64,000 bases of DNA from Neisseria sp. DTU_2020_1000833_1_SI_GRL_NUU_006 (GTDB lineage Bacteria; Pseudomonadota; Gammaproteobacteria; Burkholderiales; Neisseriaceae). The translations under genes and the position numbers were made by a program. Every line of letters starts with the position of its first letter. Position 1 is the stretch's first letter. Shown here piece by piece: positions 59,388-64,000 of the stretch. Where the stretch lies: positions 62,001 to 126,000 of the forward strand of contig CP135593.1 in the NCBI GenBank assembly GCA_032388755.1, given 5' to 3'. Below the pieces are notes generated by a model that was not told the DNA's origin, did not search any database, and worked only from the letters and a program-made list of their open reading frames with translations.

Positions 59388-59469
59388 GATTTTCCTTTCT
59401 GATTTGAGGGTTGGGGGGGATTTTTCAGACGACGTTTTGAGTTGAGAGGTCGTCTGAAAAGGCGGCTTA

Positions 59470-60597
59470 TTATTTTGCCGCTTTCATGTTGTCAATGAAT
59501 TTGTCAAACAGATAGCCGACATCTTGCGGACCGGGGCTCGCTTCGGGGTGACCTTGGAAACAGAACACGGGTTTGTCGGTCAGCTCGATGCCTTGCAAGG
59601 TGTTGTCGAACAAGGATTTGTGGGTAATCCTTGCGTTGGCGGGCAGGGTGTCGGCATCGACGGCGAAACCGTGGTTTTGGCTGGTGATGACGACTTTGCT
59701 GCTGTCCAAGTCTTGAACGGGGTGGTTTGCGCCGTGGTGGCTGAAGTGCATTTTCAGGGTTTTTGCACCGATGGCGAGGCTGATGAGCTGGTGTCCCAAG
59801 CAGATGCCGAAGATGGGTTTGCCGCTTGCCATCAGTTTTTGCACGGCTTCGATGGCGTAGGTACAAGGCTCGGGGTCGCCTGGGCCGTTGGAGAGGAACA
59901 CGCCGTCGGGATTGAGCGCCAACACGTCTTCCGCGCTGGTTTGGGCGGGGACGACGGTCAGGCGGCAGCCACGTGCGGCGAGCATACGTAGGATGTTGGT
60001 TTTCACGCCGAAATCGTAGGCGACGACGTGGAACGGCTGTTCGGCAGGGGTAACGAAACCTTTGCCCAGCGCCCATTCGCCTTCGGTCCATTCGTAGGCT
60101 TCTGTGCAGGAAACTTCTTTCGCCAAATCTTTGCCGACCATGCTGCCGAACGCGGCGATGAGTTCTTGCGCTTTTTCAACCGTGGCATCCGCGCCGGTCA
60201 AAATCGCGCCTCCTTGTGCGCCTTTTTCGCGCAGCAGCGTGGTCAGGCGGCGGGTGTCGATGTCGGCGATGGCGACGGTTTTACTGCGCACCAGATAGTC
60301 GTGCAGGCTTTCGGAGGCGCGGAAGTTGCTGTGCAGCAAAGGCAGGTCGCGGATAATCAAGCCTGCGGCATAAACGCTGCGGCTTTCTTCATCTTCGGCG
60401 TTGGTGCCGGTGTTGCCGATGTGGGGGTAGGTGAGGGTGACGATTTGTTTGCAGTAGGACGGGTCGGTCAGGATTTCCTGATAGCCGGTCATGGAAGTGT
60501 TGAACACGACTTCGCCGGAAGTCGAACCTTCGTAACCGATTGATGTGCCGTGAAATACGCTGCCGTCAGCGAGAACGAGAAGAGCCGGAGTGGTCAT
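59470..60597 (-). CDS. carA: Carbamoyl-phosphate synthase small subunit
   Basis: CarA is the glutaminase subunit that feeds ammonia to CarB. The 375-residue protein has an N-terminal CPSase small-chain domain (L-A-D-G-S-V-F-H-G, about residues 9-17) and a class I glutamine amidotransferase with nucleophile Cys in G-I-C-L-G-H-Q (about 264-270) and the His/Glu pair in F-Q-G-H-P-E-A-S (about 347-354). AGGATTC before the ATG supports the start. It is separated from carB by the repeat array and three small genes on the same strand. A terminator-like hairpin 100 bases upstream suggests attenuation. Confidence 0.95.
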   Translation of the reverse strand: MTTPALLVLADGSVFHGTSIGYEGSTSGEVVFNTSMTGYQEILTDPSYCKQIVTLTYPHIGNTGTNAEDEESRSVYAAGLIIRDLPLLHSNFRASESLHDYLVRSKTVAIADIDTRRLTTLLREKGAQGGAILTGADATVEKAQELIAAFGSMVGKDLAKEVSCTEAYEWTEGEWALGKGFVTPAEQPFHVVAYDFGVKTNILRMLAARGCRLTVVPAQTSAEDVLALNPDGVFLSNGPGDPEPCTYAIEAVQKLMASGKPIFGICLGHQLISLAIGAKTLKMHFSHHGANHPVQDLDSSKVVITSQNHGFAVDADTLPANARITHKSLFDNTLQGIELTDKPVFCFQGHPEASPGPQDVGYLFDKFIDNMKAAK

Positions 60598-60695
60598 GAT
60601 GAATCCTGTTTGCCTGATGATGGTCGGTTTGCAGAAACGGGCAGGGGTCGTCTGAAAATTGTTTACAAAAAAGACCGCCTGAGAAAATATCGGCT

Positions 60696-60739
60696 AAAAA
60701 AAAACACGCCCCGCAGCCTTGATTTTGCTGCGTAACGTG
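60696..60739 (-). promoter_or_regulatory. Terminator-like hairpin in the carA leader (possible attenuator)
   Basis: Read on the minus strand, CACG-GCAGC-type arms (CACG...GTAA..GCAGC with GCTGC..GGGG..CGTG) form a GC-rich stem around AAAATCAAG. The stem is followed by TTTTTTTTT at 60704-60696. It lies about 100 bases before the carA start, inside its leader. A second hairpin (GGCATAG-CTGC-CTATGCC) lies just upstream at 60749-60766 and overlaps a short open frame of 11 codons (M-H-C-F-Y-G-I-G-S-Y-A) that stops before the terminator. The layout suggests attenuation by translation or pyrimidine supply, but this is inference. Confidence 0.5.
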
Positions 60740-60766
60740 CTTTTTCAGGCATAGCTGCCTATGCCG

Positions 60767-61002
60767 TAGAAGCAATGCATTCTACGTCAAAAAGCCATAT
60801 CGTTCAAGCTGTGGCTTGGCAACGGATTTTCCCTTTACAATCATGAAGTCTGTTTCATTTTCGCCATTGTTCGCCGCATCAGATAAAAAAAACAGCCCGA
60901 ACCCCACATAAATGACATCGTAAATGTTAGAATCTCATTCCGAGAAAATAAAAACAACGTCATCATCCGTCAACCGACGATTTTATGAAAAAAGAACGCA
61001 TT
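60767..61002. other. Divergent intergenic region between carA leader and pilC
   Basis: No RNA gene or repeat is recognised. A GTAAATGTTAGAATCTC stretch (about 60920-60936) has a TAGAAT -10-like box that could serve the pilC homologue. The carA promoter should lie here on the other strand. Confidence 0.35.
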
Positions 61003-64000
61003 ATGAAAAACAAACCTTCACGTTGCCCCGGCTCCATCCGTCCGATGATTTACAGCATCGCCTCCGCGCTCGCACTGATGGGGGCGGCATCACAAGCGCA
61101 AGCACAGTTTGCCAAAACCCCGCTTTATTTGCAAAACGAAAGCCAAATTACAGAGCAGCCGAAAGTCAAACATAACATTATGTTTTTTATTGATGATTCG
61201 GCGAGTATGGGTTCTATTGTACCTGGAGCCAGGGGGAAGAGGGGGGAACCTTTAAATAGGTTAGAAGTAACGAAAAATGCGCTAAATGATATTCTTGATC
61301 AATATAAGGATCAGTTTAACTGGGGGTTGCAGACGCTTCATAACAATGGTCGATCAGATGCTGATTTTTTCAGTTCTGACCCAGAGGCAATGAAAACGCG
61401 TGTCAACAAGATGAGTACTGGCTATGCAACCCCAGCAACACGCCGCTATTTTGAAATTGTCAGTACGATTGTTATGCCTAAGGTTGAGTACCGTTGTCAA
61501 AAATCGTATGTCGTCATGATGTCGGATGGCGATGCTAACTATAGCTCTTATTGTGGTAATTCTCCATATTGGCCAGATAGGACGATTTTTGATTATGATG
61601 CCCGTCGTTTTTATTATGCTGCTAAAGATTACAATTGGAGAGTTCATAATGCTTATGATAGTGAAGATTACCAGAAAGCATACGAATATTTCGGCGAACG
61701 AAAAGGGCAAGATAGGCTTTTACGTTGTATGAGGGCAGAGCCTTCCTACGATCAGTTTTGGGATCGCGGTAACGGTTTGGCCTTTTTCAGTAAAAAACTA
61801 GCAGAAAAAGATTTTAAAGTCGGTGGTAAGGATAAAGCGGGTAAGAGCTGGGATGGCGATCCAAATGATTTTGGGGACTACAAAAAGCAAACTGTTCAAA
61901 CATTTACTGTAGGTTTTGGTGGCGATATTACCCTGGCAGGTGAAGATTATCTGAAGCGAGGCGCCAGTAAAAAAGAGTGGTATTACATTGCTAATAAATC
62001 AGAAACCTTACTTGAGGCATTCAAAACTATTACAGATACGATTAAAAATGATAGCCAAAGTGAACCGATTACTTTGGATGGCGGTACCGCTCCGGCAACT
62101 TCCAGCAGCGGTATTCCCGATTTGGCGGCAACCATCAAGCTGAATACCGGCTCTTGGAGCAGTCAGATTTTATTTAATAAATTGAATAATAGTGATGGTA
62201 GACGGGAAGGTACGGTTACCCAGCCTTCCTTTGGTAATCGTAAAACATTGATTAACACAGGTTCTAATACTTACTTTATCGACGCCATCCCTACCGATAA
62301 AGTCAACAATGCCTATTTCGGCATTGAGAATAGTGACAAAGACGAATGGAAAAAACTGCTCAATTGGACGGGTAGGGTCGGCAATGATGACAGTGCATAC
62401 AAGCCTTACCGTGACCGTAAACCTGGAGAGCGTGATTTGGGCGATATTTTGGACGGTTCCGTTGCTGCAGTCGGTAATCAGGAGAATGGTCGCCGCAAAT
62501 ATTTGGTTGCCGCAGCCAACGACGGTATGGTGCATATTTTCCAAAGTACGGCAGGCGAACATCCTTATGATTTGAAAGTCAGCTATCTTCCTTCTGCGAT
62601 GGAGCGCGAAAACGATGCGTCAGGCAACCCGATTACGCTTGCCAAAGTATTGAAAGACATTGCACATGCGGATTACGGAAAATCCATTGAAAACCATAAA
62701 TACGGCGTAAATGGTGGCTTTACCCTGCGTCAGACTGCCGCAGCTGAACAAGGCAGTAAGTTTCAGCAACGTGTCTTTATGTTTGGCGCAATGGGACAAG
62801 GCGGACGTGGTGCATACGCTCTCAATATAGGCGGTAAAGAAGATCAAACCACCAATACCGGTATGGATGCGGCTGCTTGGAGCGATAAAGTTCCTTTGTT
62901 TGAAACGGCCAAAGGTAAAGACAATACTTTGGGCTTTACCATCGGTACGCCGCAAATCGGTCGTGTTTCCACCAAACGTGAAACTGACGGTAGTGCCAAA
63001 CTGGATGAAAACATCCGTTACGCAGGCTTCCTCGCCAGTGGCTACGCAGCCGAAGAAAAAGATGCGACAGCCAACGAAACTGCGTTATATGTTTACGAAA
63101 TGCTTGGTAAAGAAGTTGGTACAGGCGAGAAACGCGGTCAGGCTGCAGGAAAACCCGGTGATCAACTGGCGAAAATTGTCGTGAAGGGTGGTGTAGGCGG
63201 GCTGTCTACACCGACGTTGCTCGATACCGATTTTGACGGGGTTGTCGATTTTGCCTTTGCAGGCGACCGAGGGGGTAATATGTACCGCTTCGACCTGCGT
63301 GCTGCAAGCCCGAAAGATTGGACTGCGGTTAAAATTTTCTCCGGTTCACCAAACAAGCCGATTACCTCGGCTCCTGCCGTATCACGAAAAGGAGCTAAGG
63401 AATACGTCGTGATTTTCGGTACGGGTAGCGAGATTTACCAAAGTGATTTGAGCAATACTGAAACACAATCGATTTACGGTATTTTTCAAAAACTGGATAA
63501 AGCGCCGAAAGATCTTGCTGCAGATAAGACAAATCAAGATGTTGCCGAGCAAAACCTACGCAAGCAAACGATTACTGAGGTAGAGCAGTCATATAACGAT
63601 GGAAACAATCAGCCACGAACCAGTAAGGCATTGTATCTGAGTAATGAAAAAATTGAAGAGACGCATAAAGGCTGGTTCATCAATCTAGGTTCTGGCGAGC
63701 GTGTCAGCATTAAGCCGACTATGATTCTGCGGACTGCCATCGTTACGATACGCAAGTACACTTCCGATGGCGGTAAGACTATCGGCAAGGAGGAAGCGGA
63801 AAAAGACTTGTGTATGCCTGTCAGCAACAATAAGTCAACCGTAACCAGCACAACCTTCCTCGGCATCAATGCTGATAACGGCGGTGCACTCAATAGCCGT
63901 AGCGCACGTTTTACGCCTGATATATTTAAGCGTGAATTGAGTGGTTTTGGTACGCAATACGCCAATGGTTTGACTCAAGAAGGTATTGTCAGCTTCACCT
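61003..64000 (+). CDS. pilC: PilC/PilY1-family type IV pilus protein (3' end cut by window)
   Basis: The frame is open from 61003 to the window edge, about 999 codons without a stop. PilC/PilY1 proteins promote type IV pilus extension and act as adhesin at the pilus tip or outer membrane. A signal peptide (about residues 1-34, ending S-Q-A-Q-A) precedes a von Willebrand A-like domain with MIDAS D-D-S-A-S (about residues 65-69) and M-M-S-D-G-D-A. A C-terminal PilY1 beta-propeller-like part has the calcium site D-T-D-F-D-G-V-V-D (about 741-749). An ATG at 60985 would add six residues. The signal peptide has only G5, so phase variation by a long G-tract, as in gonococcal pilC, is unlikely. Confidence 0.88.
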   Translation, partial: MKNKPSRCPGSIRPMIYSIASALALMGAASQAQAQFAKTPLYLQNESQITEQPKVKHNIMFFIDDSASMGSIVPGARGKRGEPLNRLEVTKNALNDILDQYKDQFNWGLQTLHNNGRSDADFFSSDPEAMKTRVNKMSTGYATPATRRYFEIVSTIVMPKVEYRCQKSYVVMMSDGDANYSSYCGNSPYWPDRTIFDYDARRFYYAAKDYNWRVHNAYDSEDYQKAYEYFGERKGQDRLLRCMRAEPSYDQFWDRGNGLAFFSKKLAEKDFKVGGKDKAGKSWDGDPNDFGDYKKQTVQTFTVGFGGDITLAGEDYLKRGASKKEWYYIANKSETLLEAFKTITDTIKNDSQSEPITLDGGTAPATSSSGIPDLAATIKLNTGSWSSQILFNKLNNSDGRREGTVTQPSFGNRKTLINTGSNTYFIDAIPTDKVNNAYFGIENSDKDEWKKLLNWTGRVGNDDSAYKPYRDRKPGERDLGDILDGSVAAVGNQENGRRKYLVAAANDGMVHIFQSTAGEHPYDLKVSYLPSAMERENDASGNPITLAKVLKDIAHADYGKSIENHKYGVNGGFTLRQTAAAEQGSKFQQRVFMFGAMGQGGRGAYALNIGGKEDQTTNTGMDAAAWSDKVPLFETAKGKDNTLGFTIGTPQIGRVSTKRETDGSAKLDENIRYAGFLASGYAAEEKDATANETALYVYEMLGKEVGTGEKRGQAAGKPGDQLAKIVVKGGVGGLSTPTLLDTDFDGVVDFAFAGDRGGNMYRFDLRAASPKDWTAVKIFSGSPNKPITSAPAVSRKGAKEYVVIFGTGSEIYQSDLSNTETQSIYGIFQKLDKAPKDLAADKTNQDVAEQNLRKQTITEVEQSYNDGNNQPRTSKALYLSNEKIEETHKGWFINLGSGERVSIKPTMILRTAIVTIRKYTSDGGKTIGKEEAEKDLCMPVSNNKSTVTSTTFLGINADNGGALNSRSARFTPDIFKRELSGFGTQYANGLTQEGIVSFT

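Overview
The window comes from a Neisseria, most likely a commensal of the N. mucosa / N. sicca / N. macacae group. The 12-mer AGGTCGTCTGAA occurs dozens of times on both strands, often as inverted pairs behind genes. This is the DNA uptake sequence (DUS) dialect known as AG-mucDUS; the AGGCCGTCTGAA form is rare here. Three complete Correia elements (CREE), two decayed ones, a dRS3-like repeat, a MetQ/TyrB/FolP/GlmM-type gene set and a PilC/PilY1 gene all fit this genus. The species assignment is inference.

Layout. 1-9.5 kb: methionine-binding lipoprotein MetQ, dihaem cytochrome c5, tRNA-Arg(CCG), TyrB, FolP, GlmM, a DedA protein, asparaginase and a TatD nuclease. 9.5-22 kb: ThiL-PgpA (overlapping), ApaG, an alanine/sodium symporter, a tannase-like lipoprotein, a formate/nitrite channel, RppH, ParE, two hydrolase/TraB-type proteins and a 3-hydroxyisobutyrate-dehydrogenase-like enzyme. 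22-27 kb: a complete four-gene chaperone-usher fimbrial operon of the spore-coat-U (archaic, Csu-like) type. 27-37 kb: Tmk, malic enzyme, Gph, a zinc/cation diffusion transporter, a ferritin-like protein, LolA, TehB, RNase HI, Dgt, and tRNA-Arg(ACG) plus tRNA-Glu(UUC). 37-53 kb: MetZ, HemC, a lipoprotein, YbeY-CorC, DsbC, PriA, Nth, an HtrA-type protease, an NhaC-type antiporter, NagZ and a TerC/CBS membrane protein. 53-60.6 kb: carB and carA, separated by about 3 kb holding an AT-rich membrane-protein gene, a tandem array of about 280-bp repeats, a DUF559 protein and a SemiSWEET. The window ends inside a pilC/pilY1 homologue, from 61.0 kb to the edge.

Most genes are housekeeping, in short operons separated by DUS hairpins that probably act as terminators. 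The accessory material is in AT-rich pockets. Two of these (40.1-40.8 kb and 49.6-50.3 kb) each encode a small peptide with a 15-residue double-glycine leader. The two leaders align position by position, which suggests bacteriocin-like peptides processed by one exporter encoded outside the window. A small two-helix membrane protein next to the second peptide is a candidate immunity protein. I consider this the best candidate here for a little-described system.

Other notable points are a Ser-Gly insertion at FolP residues 195-196 (the change known from sulfonamide-resistant meningococci), a DUS that encodes the catalytic motif of NagZ, a probable transcription attenuator before carA, and archaic chaperone-usher fimbriae in a genus known mainly for type IV pili.
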